Assembly (NCBI GenBank): GCA_903854075.1
Contig: CAINVI010000184.1
Span: 1 to 12,394, forward strand
From: Candidatus Pollutiaquabacter sp.
GTDB lineage: Bacteria > Bacteroidota > Bacteroidia > AKYH767-A > 2013-40CM-41-45
Reading direction: 5' to 3'
Length of the DNA stretch: 12,394 bases
Below the pieces are notes generated by a model that had not been told where the DNA came from, did not search any database, and worked only from the letters and a program-made list of their open reading frames with translations. Both the position numbers and the translations under genes were made by a program. Positions 1 through 7,377 of this stretch are shown here, piece by piece (the first letter of the stretch is position 1; each line of letters starts with the position of its first letter).

Positions 1-1
1 G

Positions 2-154
2 TATAACGATTACGAGATGCAATGGATCGGCGATTTTAATCCTAAGATGGTCAGTGTAGCCGAAAGTCTGGGAACGGTTCGTAGCCGTGTGTTGATGACT
101 TATCGATACCTGTTTGACCGTCAAAAAGAATTCGTCCGGCATCCGATGTTGTAG
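2..154 (+). CDS. C-terminal fragment of a GNAT-like acyltransferase (5' end outside window)
   Basis: An open frame runs in from the left edge and ends at TAG (152-154), giving the last 50 residues of a protein. The fragment contains a pattern EMxWIxDFNPKM followed about 20 residues later by TYRYLFD. This resembles the end of YghO-like GNAT acyltransferases, where an E-x-x-W-x-x-x-x-N-x-x-M segment (helix after the acetyl-CoA site) is followed by a final strand ending TYRxY. The acetyl-CoA binding core is outside the window, so substrate and exact family cannot be judged. The frame has no internal stop and reads like genuine coding sequence. The assignment to the GNAT fold is an inference from this short tail; an unrelated hypothetical protein is possible. 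Confidence 0.55.
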   Translation, partial: YNDYEMQWIGDFNPKMVSVAESLGTVRSRVLMTYRYLFDRQKEFVRHPML

Positions 155-205
155 TCGCCCGTTGGTCGTCATTTTCTGGCAATATTTTTTTTACATCCGA
201 TGTTG
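140..205. repeat. 12-bp direct repeat pair, CATCCGATGTTG
   Basis: The 12-mer CATCCGATGTTG occurs at 140-151, over the last codons of the upstream acyltransferase-like gene, and again at 194-205, just upstream of the tRNA-Lys promoter. The copies are 54 bases apart and match exactly, with mismatches immediately on both sides. The second copy supplies the TTG that could serve as the -33 element of the tRNA promoter. It may be a small local duplication or chance; no function is claimed. Confidence 0.5.
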
Positions 206-231
206 CACGTTTGAAATTTCCCTTATTTTTG
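202..231 (+). promoter_or_regulatory. Bacteroidota-type promoter for tRNA-Lys
   Basis: TATTTTTG at 224-231 is an exact match to the Bacteroidota -7 consensus TAnnTTTG. A GTTG at 202-205 lies 18 bases upstream and fits a -33 element; a TTTG at 210-213 is too close. Transcription would start near 235 and give a leader of about 70 bases before the mature tRNA. That leader begins with a small hairpin (CTCG 236-239 with CGAG 245-248). The promoter is the only good candidate between the upstream stop codon and the tRNA gene. Confidence 0.65.
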
Positions 232-308
232 CACCCTCGAAAAACGAGAAGACTGCTTCTAAAATTCTCAACTCCTTAGAAATGAGGCGTTAACACAAGA
301 TACAGTCC

Positions 309-381
309 GATTCCGTAGCTCAGTTGGTAGAGCAATACACTTTTAATGTATGGGTCCTGGGTTCGAGTCCCAGCGGGATCA
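309..381 (+). tRNA. tRNA-Lys (anticodon UUU)
   Basis: A full cloverleaf folds by eye. The acceptor stem is GATTCCG (309-315) with CGGGATC (374-380), containing one T-G pair. The D stem is GCTC/GAGC (318-321, 330-333). The anticodon stem is ATACA/TGTAT (335-339, 347-351) around the loop CTTTTAA with anticodon TTT at 342-344. The T stem is CTGGG/CCCAG (357-361, 369-373) with loop TTCGAGT. The discriminator base is A381. The 3' CCA is not encoded, so it must be added by the CCA-adding enzyme, as is usual in Bacteroidota. It reads lysine codons AAA and AAG. A terminator follows 4 bases downstream, so the gene appears to be a single-gene transcription unit. Confidence 0.97.
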
Positions 382-385
382 CTAG

Positions 386-413
386 ACAAAAGCCACCGAA
401 AGGTGGCTTTTGT
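386..413 (+). terminator. Rho-independent terminator of tRNA-Lys
   Basis: A perfect 12-bp stem, ACAAAAGCCACC (386-397) and GGTGGCTTTTGT (402-413), closes a GAAA tetraloop (398-401). The 3' arm carries TTTT and is followed by GGTTTTA. The position right after the tRNA and the stable GAAA loop make this a convincing terminator. The stem is symmetrical, with an A run on the left arm, so it could also stop transcripts entering from the right, although no - strand gene lies there. Confidence 0.9.
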
Positions 414-521
414 GGTTTTATACTGTGCAACACTCCTCAGATTCTTAATTTTACCGGTATGCAAATCGCTGGAGTAAAAATTATTTTGACTACATAAAAG
501 CTCTTACTAATTCAGCAACTC

Positions 522-1352
522 ATGACCAAACTCCTCGGCGTACACTGCTCCGTCAGCGGCGGCTTGTATAAATCGTTTGAAGAGGCCGGAAAACTCGGCA
601 TCGACACCTTCCAGATCTTCACCCAAAACCAGCGGCAATGGATCAATAAAAGCTACGACGAGGAAACTATCGATGCTTTTAAAACAGCGTGGAAGAACTC
701 GTCCGTTAAAACCGTTTTCTCCCACTGCTCCTACCTGCTCAACCTCGCCAGTGAGGACGAAACGCTGCGACAAAAATCAATCGACGCACTGATTGGTGAA
801 GTGCAACGATGTCATGCATTGGGATTATCATTTTGTGTGCTGCATCCCGGTGCGGCTAAAGGACAATCGGAGGAACAAGCGCTGGATAATGTAGTACAGG
901 CACTAAAGGACGTATTGAAAGCCACATCCGACTGTTCTACCATCATCCTTATCGAGAATACCGCCGGACAAGGCACGAGTATCGGATATGCCTTTGAACA
1001 CCTGAGTCATATTCTGAAAGGTGTAAACAGCAAACGCATCGGCGTTTGTTTTGACACGTGTCATGCTTTCTCTTCCGGCTACGACCTGAGCGCAAAAGCT
1101 ACTTTTGAAAAAACGTGGGAGGATTTTGACCGCATCGTCGGACTGCAACACTTGCGCGCCATTCACCTGAACGATTCTAAAACCGATTTAGGCAGTCGTG
1201 TCGACCGCCACGATCATATCGGTCACGGCAAACTGGGCATGGACTGTTTCAAGATGATGTTGAAGAAATTTCCGGATGTTCCAAAAGTATTGGAAACCGA
1301 AAAAGAAGACGACTGGGACGAAAAGAATCTGACGCTCTTGCGCTCGTGCTGA
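522..1352 (+). CDS. nfo: Endonuclease IV (AP endonuclease)
   Basis: This 276-residue cytosolic enzyme would cut the phosphodiester bond 5' to abasic sites in base excision repair and trim blocked 3' ends. It is a TIM-barrel protein with three zinc ions. All nine family metal ligands can be aligned: His68, His108, Glu145 (in IENTAGQG), Asp178 and His181 (in GVCFDTCHAF), His215 (in IHLNDSK), Asp228 and His230 (in DRHDHIGHG) and Glu258 (in VLETE). The length is close to the 285 residues of the E. coli enzyme. The ATG at 522 begins TKLLGVHCSVSGG, the usual N-terminal strand of the family. No clear Shine-Dalgarno sequence precedes it, and no TAnnTTTG box is convincing in 414-521. It converges on yqgE, with 7 bases between the stop codons. 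Confidence 0.97.
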   Translation: MTKLLGVHCSVSGGLYKSFEEAGKLGIDTFQIFTQNQRQWINKSYDEETIDAFKTAWKNSSVKTVFSHCSYLLNLASEDETLRQKSIDALIGEVQRCHALGLSFCVLHPGAAKGQSEEQALDNVVQALKDVLKATSDCSTIILIENTAGQGTSIGYAFEHLSHILKGVNSKRIGVCFDTCHAFSSGYDLSAKATFEKTWEDFDRIVGLQHLRAIHLNDSKTDLGSRVDRHDHIGHGKLGMDCFKMMLKKFPDVPKVLETEKEDDWDEKNLTLLRSC

Positions 1353-1362
1353 CGAATCGTCA
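1350..1362. repeat. Inverted repeat containing both convergent stop codons
   Basis: TGACGA (1350-1355), one A, then TCGTCA (1357-1362) form a perfect 6-bp inverted repeat. The TGA at 1350-1352 is the nfo stop codon, and TCA at 1360-1362 is the yqgE stop codon read from the other strand. No T run follows on either side, so this is not a standard rho-independent terminator. The symmetry may come partly from two genes that both end in TGA. Confidence 0.45.
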
Positions 1363-1926
1363 ATTCATTCCCGGATCCTCCGGAAAATTGTTGAGGATGC
1401 CGTAAATGTGCCCCATCTTCTGCAGCACTTTACCCCAAACAAGTGTAGGTTCTTCGATTAATGTACTGTGCATATCAGCATCGGTGATCCACCAGTTATC
1501 TGTCAGAATCTCTTGTTCCAGCTGGTGCGGCATCCAGGCCGCAAAGCCGGCAATAAAACGGATATCCCGCGCACCTACCGTTCCCGATTCAACCATCTCC
1601 TTGAGATAAGTGTAATCGCCGCCCCAATAAAGACCATTCGTAATCTTCTTGCACCCCGGAAGGTCCGCCAGGGAATGGATATAATAAATCGAATCGAGTT
1701 TCATCGGACCACCCCAATACACCGGAACATCAAATTCAGGAAAGTCGTCGAGTGCTTCGTTTAAGCGAAGCGGCGTCGGCTTATTGACAATAAACCCGAT
1801 GGTTCCTTTGCTGTTGTGCTGACTCAACACTACAACAGAACGCTTGAACGTCGGCTCCGGATTAAAGGGCTCCGAGATCAGCAAAGCGCCCGCTTTGGGC
1901 TTTAAAGACTGAACCTTTTGGGGCAT
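1360..1926 (-). CDS. yqgE: YqgE/AlgH family protein (UPF0301)
   Basis: This 188-residue protein belongs to the YqgE/AlgH family, whose biochemical role is not settled. The Pseudomonas member AlgH has been linked to alginate regulation. Family marks are visible: residues 12-18 AGALLIS, then FKRSVVVLSQHNSKGTIGFIVNKP (split here as FKRSVVVLSQHN and GTIGFIVNKP), VYWGGP in the middle, and RFIAGFAAWMPHQLEQEI toward the C-terminus. The length is typical. No signal peptide is seen, so it is probably cytosolic. The ATG at 1926 gives the normal short N-terminus. It lies 91 bases downstream of the secreted nuclease gene on the same strand. I saw no exact -7 box in that gap, so it may be read from the upstream operon or from a weaker promoter. 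Confidence 0.93.
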   Translation of the reverse strand: MPQKVQSLKPKAGALLISEPFNPEPTFKRSVVVLSQHNSKGTIGFIVNKPTPLRLNEALDDFPEFDVPVYWGGPMKLDSIYYIHSLADLPGCKKITNGLYWGGDYTYLKEMVESGTVGARDIRFIAGFAAWMPHQLEQEILTDNWWITDADMHSTLIEEPTLVWGKVLQKMGHIYGILNNFPEDPGMN

Positions 1927-2017
1927 GGGAAAAGCCGTTAAAGGTGCTTTTACATCGATCCGTAAAAAAAGTTCCGCTGTTGTCCTAACCTGAAAAATGA
2001 GGCGACAAACTAGTTCA

Positions 2018-3274
2018 CTAGTACACTAATAAACGCTTGTAAATCTGAGCGTTATCAATACGTAACAAAACAGCATAAATTCCGGCAGAAAGAGGCGCCG
2101 TCGGGACAACTTCCAGCAGTTGGGCTGCAGAATAAGCCCAGGTTTTACCTTCTGCCGCGTCGACTTCCGTCCCATTACTGTTCAACAACTTCCATCCTAA
2201 AATCCGCTCCCGGCCTTCCAGCCTGACCGTAAATCGACCATCGGTAGGATTGGGATAAAGCGTCAACGATTGCTCTAAATAGTTTTCCGAAATGCCGGGC
2301 GTTGTACCGAACTCAAACTCGGAAACTATTGGCAAGTGGTCAGAGGCGCCGTACAACGCATTGGCTACTGCAGCCGAAACGGCAGTGTTCGTACCGAAAT
2401 TGATCGACCGACTGAAATGATTACCGTCGTTTCCAAATGGCTGACAACTTCCCGGCACATACAACATACCGCCGGGCTGAGCAATAGCCGATGAATGCAG
2501 AATCATATCAAAACGGTCGTCTAACCCGCCTCCTGCTCCGCCACCCACAGATGTCGCACGCGTTGACTGCGTATGGTAAAAACTGTACGACGGATTGTTC
2601 CATACGCCAGTGATAGAAATCGGATCTACAAAATGACCATCGTTCCAGGTATTATTAACGACTAATTTCTGGTACGCCGATTCATAGTCACCATAAATAT
2701 TAAAATCACCACAAACGATAAAATCCGTTCCGTCCGGTAATGCATTGGTCACCTTACGTAACGAATCCACCTCGCTCGCCCGCTGCGCTTCATTACTGGA
2801 ACCGGTAGCCGCTTTCAAATGGACGGCATAAATACGCAGCGTGTCTCCTGTTGGCTTGTGGATAAGTGTAAACTGACTAATATCCCGTAATGTCGTCTCG
2901 ATAGGCACATTACTGACAAACGAAAACAAAGAGTCCAGAAAAAAAATACCATTGTTCGAATCTATCCCCTGTATATAAACACCTTGACGGTAATAGGTGC
3001 CATTTGCATTTAAAACTTGTTGTAAAAAGTAAGGCACGCTTTGCGTCGACTGGTTTTCGCCGGTGACCAGAATATCCGGCTGCACAATATTCATCACGCT
3101 ACGGAACAACGGACATCGCGTAGTTGTATCGTTAACCAGATCGGAAGCGTTCGGCCAATTCAATAAATTCCAATAAGCGATTTTGACCGCTGCCGATGCT
3201 GACATTGTCGTGGAAAGTAGGATCACCAGTGTAGCTGCGATCCACTTAATTCGACACACTTCCGTTCTACCCAT
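2018..3274 (-). CDS. Secreted endonuclease/exonuclease/phosphatase-fold enzyme with type IX sorting tail
   Basis: This 418-residue protein has three parts. Residues 1-28 form a signal peptide (positive start, hydrophobic run WIAATLVILL, likely cleavage after SASA). Residues about 30-322 form a DNase I-like endonuclease/exonuclease/phosphatase domain. Residues about 338-418 form a type IX secretion sorting domain, starting LTLYPNPTDGRFTV and ending KRLLVY. Active-site marks of the fold are present: Asn36 (AYWNLLNW), Glu73 (metal ligand, in VTGENQS), His152 (YAVHLKA), Asp190/Asn192 (CGDFN), Asp256 (DRFDMIL) and Asp312/His313 (GASDHLP). The fold covers DNases, phosphoesterases and sphingomyelinases, so the substrate is open. 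The protein should cross the outer membrane and be released or surface-anchored. The ATG at 3274 is 11 bases after the ctpA stop, with a weak AGG before it, indicating co-transcription with ctpA. Confidence 0.88.
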   Translation of the reverse strand: MGRTEVCRIKWIAATLVILLSTTMSASAAVKIAYWNLLNWPNASDLVNDTTTRCPLFRSVMNIVQPDILVTGENQSTQSVPYFLQQVLNANGTYYRQGVYIQGIDSNNGIFFLDSLFSFVSNVPIETTLRDISQFTLIHKPTGDTLRIYAVHLKAATGSSNEAQRASEVDSLRKVTNALPDGTDFIVCGDFNIYGDYESAYQKLVVNNTWNDGHFVDPISITGVWNNPSYSFYHTQSTRATSVGGGAGGGLDDRFDMILHSSAIAQPGGMLYVPGSCQPFGNDGNHFSRSINFGTNTAVSAAVANALYGASDHLPIVSEFEFGTTPGISENYLEQSLTLYPNPTDGRFTVRLEGRERILGWKLLNSNGTEVDAAEGKTWAYSAAQLLEVVPTAPLSAGIYAVLLRIDNAQIYKRLLVY

Positions 3275-3285
3275 CTTGCCTGAAA

Positions 3286-4887
3286 TTATTTAGACGTACC
3301 GATTTTCATTTTCTCGAACGTATTGTCACGAATAGCGGAAATCGCACGCTGCAACGGCTGGTTCATATCGTTGATCACTACAAAATACGCTTCGAGATCC
3401 CACAAGTTGCGAGCGAGCAGTGCTTTCAACTGACGACGAATGACTTCTTCGGATGTTTTCAGTCCGGCAGAATCCTCCTTCACGCCGGCTTTGTAGGCCG
3501 CCTGTAAAAACTCATTAAAAAGCTTATCATCCAGGTTAAAATCACGGGCAAATACAAACGCATCGGCATACTGTTGTTTCAGCGCCGCACGGTTATTGTC
3601 AGTGTACGTCAATGAAAAATCATTGAACGCATTATTACGCAGCAAATCGCTGTAGAAAAGACTGTTGCGGGTCGTATCCAGCGGCACGAAAATATCCGGC
3701 ATGACACCACCGCCGCCTTTCACCGGACGTTTATTGACCTGTGTGAAGTAGGCTACCGTATCGGTAAACTTGACACTGTCTGCATAGAAGAGTTCACCAG
3801 ACTTAAAACGATTATTCAGATCCATATCGTATTCAGCTTCGTCGCCCAATTGGTACGGCTTCTGAATGCAGCGCCCGGAAGGAATATAATAATGCGCCAC
3901 CGTCACGCGCATCATCGAACCGTCGTTGAGTTGAAACGGTTTTTGCACCAATCCTTTACCAAACGAACGGCGGCCAACAATCAATCCACGGTCCCAATCC
4001 TGAATGGCACCGGAAACAATTTCACTGGCGGAAGCCGACGATTCATCAATCAAAATTGCCAGCTTTCCTTTTTCCCAGCCTCCAATGGTGGAGGAGGTAT
4101 AATCTTCAGCCGGGGTAGTTCGACCGCGGGTATACACAATTTTCTTGCCGGCAGTAAGAAATTCGTCCGCCAGTTCGACAGCGCGATTAAGATAACCGCC
4201 ACCATTGCCTTGCAGGTCAAGAATCAAACTGGTGGCACCCTGCTGTTTAAGCTTTTCCAGTCCGGCCTGAAATTCATCCACGGTTGAATCAGCGAATCGA
4301 GACACTTTAATATAGCCGATTTGCGGGGCTACCATGTACGCAGCATCCATACTAAAAATAGGAATCTGATCCCGAATAATAGCATACTCGATCAACTCCT
4401 TGACATTACGCCGGAAGATGGACACATTCACTTTCGTGCCTTTCGGACCGCGCAATTTCTTGAAGACATCATTATTGGTAATCTTCACTCCTGCTACGTT
4501 CTCCCCATCGATCTTCACAATCCGGTCGCCGGCACGAATACCTAATTTATCGGAAGGACCTCCGGGAATCGGCATTGTCACCATGATAGTATCGTTGTGA
4601 ATATTGAACTGTACACCAATACCGTCGAACTTACCAACGAGCGGCTCATTCATCTCCCGCATTTCCTCCAGCGGAATATACACCGAGTGCGGATCCAGCT
4701 GTTTGATCATTGCACGAATGGCCTCATCCGTCAACTGTTTTTCATTGACCGTATCGACATAGGTCATTTTCAAAATTTGCAAGGCATAATCGATTTTTCC
4801 CGGAGCCACTTGGGCTACCGCCAACGAGGTGACCAAACAACCCGCCATCATGCCTGGCATGAATTTTCTTAAAAAGGACGTATACAT
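3286..4887 (-). CDS. ctpA: C-terminal processing peptidase (S41 family, CtpA/Prc)
   Basis: This 533-residue serine protease of the periplasm would trim or degrade envelope proteins from their C-terminal ends. Residues 1-25 form a signal peptide (RKF, then a hydrophobic run ending LAVA before Gln26). A PDZ domain spans about 83-165, with IGVQF and GIRAGDRIVKIDGENV. The protease core spans about 185-370. The Ser-Lys pair is Ser286 (ESSASASEI) and Lys311 (SFGKGLVQ), with the accessory Gln315. Their 25-residue spacing equals that of E. coli Prc and Bacillus CtpB. LDLQGNGGGYL at 224-234 is the family's conserved loop. A C-terminal region of about 160 residues, largely helical in appearance, follows, as is common in Bacteroidota members. 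A Cys at 17 sits inside the hydrophobic run and is not a proper lipobox. The gene has its own promoter and is followed after 11 bases by the secreted nuclease gene. Confidence 0.95.
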   Translation of the reverse strand: MYTSFLRKFMPGMMAGCLVTSLAVAQVAPGKIDYALQILKMTYVDTVNEKQLTDEAIRAMIKQLDPHSVYIPLEEMREMNEPLVGKFDGIGVQFNIHNDTIMVTMPIPGGPSDKLGIRAGDRIVKIDGENVAGVKITNNDVFKKLRGPKGTKVNVSIFRRNVKELIEYAIIRDQIPIFSMDAAYMVAPQIGYIKVSRFADSTVDEFQAGLEKLKQQGATSLILDLQGNGGGYLNRAVELADEFLTAGKKIVYTRGRTTPAEDYTSSTIGGWEKGKLAILIDESSASASEIVSGAIQDWDRGLIVGRRSFGKGLVQKPFQLNDGSMMRVTVAHYYIPSGRCIQKPYQLGDEAEYDMDLNNRFKSGELFYADSVKFTDTVAYFTQVNKRPVKGGGGVMPDIFVPLDTTRNSLFYSDLLRNNAFNDFSLTYTDNNRAALKQQYADAFVFARDFNLDDKLFNEFLQAAYKAGVKEDSAGLKTSEEVIRRQLKALLARNLWDLEAYFVVINDMNQPLQRAISAIRDNTFEKMKIGTSK

Positions 4888-4905
4888 ATTTTCAATGTTT
4901 CAGAT

Positions 4906-4932
4906 CAAAGATAAAGCAGAAACCAGGCCAAA
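4906..4932 (-). promoter_or_regulatory. Bacteroidota-type promoter for ctpA and the secreted nuclease
   Basis: Read on the - strand, TATCTTTG (positions 4913-4906) matches TAnnTTTG exactly. A TTTG (4932-4929) lies 15 bases upstream, slightly closer than the usual 17-23. The box ends 18 bases before the ctpA ATG, which implies a leader of roughly 12-15 bases. It sits in the 96-base gap after the TonB receptor gene and suggests that ctpA has its own start of transcription. Confidence 0.6.
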
Positions 4933-4983
4933 GAGTGCAGGAATGACCGGCATTAACACTATTTATGAACGAATACAGTCGAT

Positions 4984-7371
4984 TTAACGGGCTGTTTCCT
5001 TTATCGCGCGGGCGGCTTCCCGTTCCGCTTTTTTCTTTTCCCTGTCAGGAGAAGATACGCCAATCGGGAAACGAAGTCGAATAACGATATTCCTGCCCAT
5101 TTCCCGAATGTTTCGGTCGCGATACACGGAAAGCGGATTAATATATCCGGTGTTCAGCAAATTGGTGGCCGACAACGTGATGTCAAATACCTGATCCGCC
5201 CATCGCATGGATCCTCCTGCATTCAGATCAAACAACGTATACCCTTCCGTGGATTGTTCAAAGGAAGCTGTTCTGTTTTGCGCTGCATAATTAGTAGCTG
5301 ACAGCTGAAGGAAGGAATTATACAGTGTTCCCATTTTTTCTTTCCGCAAAGTTACCGCAGCGGATAATTTATCGGCCGGTTGCCACGGAACATTCCCCTT
5401 TACTTTTCCCGTAAACTCCGCTCTTACCCACGCATAGCGCACACCGAAATCAATCCACCGAACCGATTGCGGCCGAAGTGTAAACGATATATCGCCACCT
5501 TGCAAAACTGCGTCCTCCTGACGATAACCGTAGACCGGCAGCGTGTCGGTAACTATGACAATATCCGAATCGGATTTACTCGCATAGGTAAAATCTTTTA
5601 CGGCATTACGAAACAACGAACCGTTCACAAAAAAAGAAGTCGTGTGATAATCGGCTCCCAGATCAACCTGTAGATTCTTTTCGGCGTTAAGAGCGGCATC
5701 ACCAACTATAAAACGATTCATACCCATCGTACGGGAAAATGCGGATAGCTGATAAGAATTCATCGGACTAAAACCACTTGCACCATTCAAACGCACATTA
5801 AATCGCTCGTTGATTTGCCAAACCGCTCCAGCGGAAACAGAGAGTCCATTGAAATTGCGATCGACCGGACAACGATCAATGTTCACGGAATCAGGATTGA
5901 AGCCAGCCGACAACTCACAAACCTGTTGGATGCTCAAACGGCGCAAATCGTAACGCGCTCCGCCTGTCAATTGTAATTTACGCACCGTATAACGACCAAT
6001 ACCATATACACCGATATCGGATTGATCGCCGTTCGGCTGGTAAAAGACTTTGCCTTCGTTTGAATTTTTCTCGATTGCCCCTTGCACACCGGCAGTAAAA
6101 CCTGCTTTTGAACGCAGGTCACTGGCATAGTGTACGTCGTAAGAAATCGTGGATACGCGAAGATCCGTGTATTTTTCCTTCAACGTGTCGATTTCAGCGC
6201 GGGACGACTGCTGAACGCCAACATTTGCCTGCAGTTGTCCGTTCCCCAGGAGTAATACATTTTGCCAGGCCACTTTATTGGTGGTAACGTCCACATAAGG
6301 CGAGAAAAATTCGCGTTCCCGTTGATCACGGGTTATAGTACCCGGTTCAAAATAACCCGTAGGACGCGGCTCTACCAGACCCAATTGCTGACGAAAATAA
6401 GAGAACGTCAATCGACTGTTTCCCCACGACTTGCTCAAACCGGTCATCGCTTTTACAGCAGTAGAATTGTACTTACTGTTAATGGCAAAATCCTTGTCTT
6501 CGGAATTTTTTTCTACCACACCGGTATCGCCTTGCACATAACTGGTATGATTTTTTACTCCTGCATCAAACGCATAAAACCAGCCGGACTTTGCAGCACC
6601 ATTCACCCCAACCGCTGATTCTACTCCGGCCGTGTTGGTACTGTAGCCGAGTGATACATTTCCAACTACACTACCCAGCGCAGGCGGCAATTGTTCACCG
6701 AAAATCAATACACCGCCCGAAGCATTGGGCCCATAAAGTAATGTCATGGGGCCTTTAACAATTTCCGAGGTGCCGGCAGACAAATCGTTCAACTCCAGAT
6801 CCTGATAGGGATTCCAGGAAGATGTTTCCATACGAAGTCCATACTGATAGGCGAGCACTGAATTGCCCGATGAACCACGGATCACCGGACGCTGAATTGC
6901 ATTTCCTAACGTGATACGGTCCACTCCCGGCAGAACGGACAGTGCGGCCATCGGATGAACAGCACCGTTTCGCCGCCATTCGTCTGAAGCAACTTGAAGT
7001 GAAGAAAAAGGAAGCGGTTGTAACGTATTCAGTCGCGCAGCAGTTAAGGACGGTGCGCTAAACTGCAGTGCAGATTTCTCCAATTGTATATTGACCACCG
7101 TTGCACTGTCGGCCGTATTGATAGCAATAGAGAGCGGCGCATAGCCGGGTAAATAAAAATGCAACGTAGCGATTCCTACTCCGACATTCCGAAGAATGTA
7201 AGTTCCTCCTTCTTTAGAAAAATCGAAACGGTTAAACTCAGGAATGGAAACAGAAACATGCTGCAACAAGAGTTTGTCGTCGTGCTTATCGGTAATCAAA
7301 CCACTCACGGTATGTTGACCGGAAACTGCTGTTACACTAAGAGACAGCAGAAATAAAAGGCGTTTGAACAT
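4984..7371 (-). CDS. TonB-dependent outer-membrane receptor
   Basis: This 795-residue protein would import a ligand across the outer membrane using TonB/ExbBD energy. Residues 1-18 are a signal peptide (FKRLLFLLSLSVTAVSG). Residues about 20-97 form a carboxypeptidase-regulatory-like beta-sandwich (HTVSGLITDKHDDKLL, GTYILRNVGVG), common in Bacteroidota receptors. The plug is about 105-230, with LPGVDRI, RPVIRGSSGNSVL and VKGPMTLLYGPNASGGVLIF. The beta-barrel is about 230-771, ending IVIRLRFPIG. A tail of 24 residues rich in Lys, Glu and Arg follows. Two cysteines around residues 480-510 may form a disulfide in a surface loop. No SusD partner is adjacent, so glycan uptake is unlikely. The plug wording resembles metal or siderophore receptors of the ZnuD/OprC type, but the substrate is a guess. 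The gene has its own promoter 6 bases upstream. Confidence 0.93.
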   Translation of the reverse strand: MFKRLLFLLSLSVTAVSGQHTVSGLITDKHDDKLLLQHVSVSIPEFNRFDFSKEGGTYILRNVGVGIATLHFYLPGYAPLSIAINTADSATVVNIQLEKSALQFSAPSLTAARLNTLQPLPFSSLQVASDEWRRNGAVHPMAALSVLPGVDRITLGNAIQRPVIRGSSGNSVLAYQYGLRMETSSWNPYQDLELNDLSAGTSEIVKGPMTLLYGPNASGGVLIFGEQLPPALGSVVGNVSLGYSTNTAGVESAVGVNGAAKSGWFYAFDAGVKNHTSYVQGDTGVVEKNSEDKDFAINSKYNSTAVKAMTGLSKSWGNSRLTFSYFRQQLGLVEPRPTGYFEPGTITRDQREREFFSPYVDVTTNKVAWQNVLLLGNGQLQANVGVQQSSRAEIDTLKEKYTDLRVSTISYDVHYASDLRSKAGFTAGVQGAIEKNSNEGKVFYQPNGDQSDIGVYGIGRYTVRKLQLTGGARYDLRRLSIQQVCELSAGFNPDSVNIDRCPVDRNFNGLSVSAGAVWQINERFNVRLNGASGFSPMNSYQLSAFSRTMGMNRFIVGDAALNAEKNLQVDLGADYHTTSFFVNGSLFRNAVKDFTYASKSDSDIVIVTDTLPVYGYRQEDAVLQGGDISFTLRPQSVRWIDFGVRYAWVRAEFTGKVKGNVPWQPADKLSAAVTLRKEKMGTLYNSFLQLSATNYAAQNRTASFEQSTEGYTLFDLNAGGSMRWADQVFDITLSATNLLNTGYINPLSVYRDRNIREMGRNIVIRLRFPIGVSSPDREKKKAEREAARAIKETAR

Positions 7372-7377
7372 ATGTTA

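Noticed and set aside
276..464. A 62-codon open frame on the - strand across the tRNA-Lys gene.
   Set aside because: It is the antisense of the tRNA (giving the well-known false pattern with AGTRTQDP) and of the terminator, not a protein gene.
1368..1386. Hairpin CCGGA-TCC-TCCGG near the nfo/yqgE junction as a terminator.
   Set aside because: It lies inside the yqgE coding region, the stem is only 5 bp before a mismatch, and no T run follows on either strand.
2009..2022. Two ACTAGT palindromes (ACTAGT-TC-ACTAGT) over the stop codon of the secreted nuclease gene.
   Set aside because: Each is only 6 bases, there is no T run or longer stem, and the motif is not repeated elsewhere in what I read; probably chance.
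4818..4887. CtpA as a lipoprotein because of Cys17 preceded by Met-Ala-Gly.
   Set aside because: The Cys sits in the middle of the hydrophobic run, and the residue at -3 is Met instead of Leu or Val; an ordinary signal peptide ending LAVA-Q fits better.
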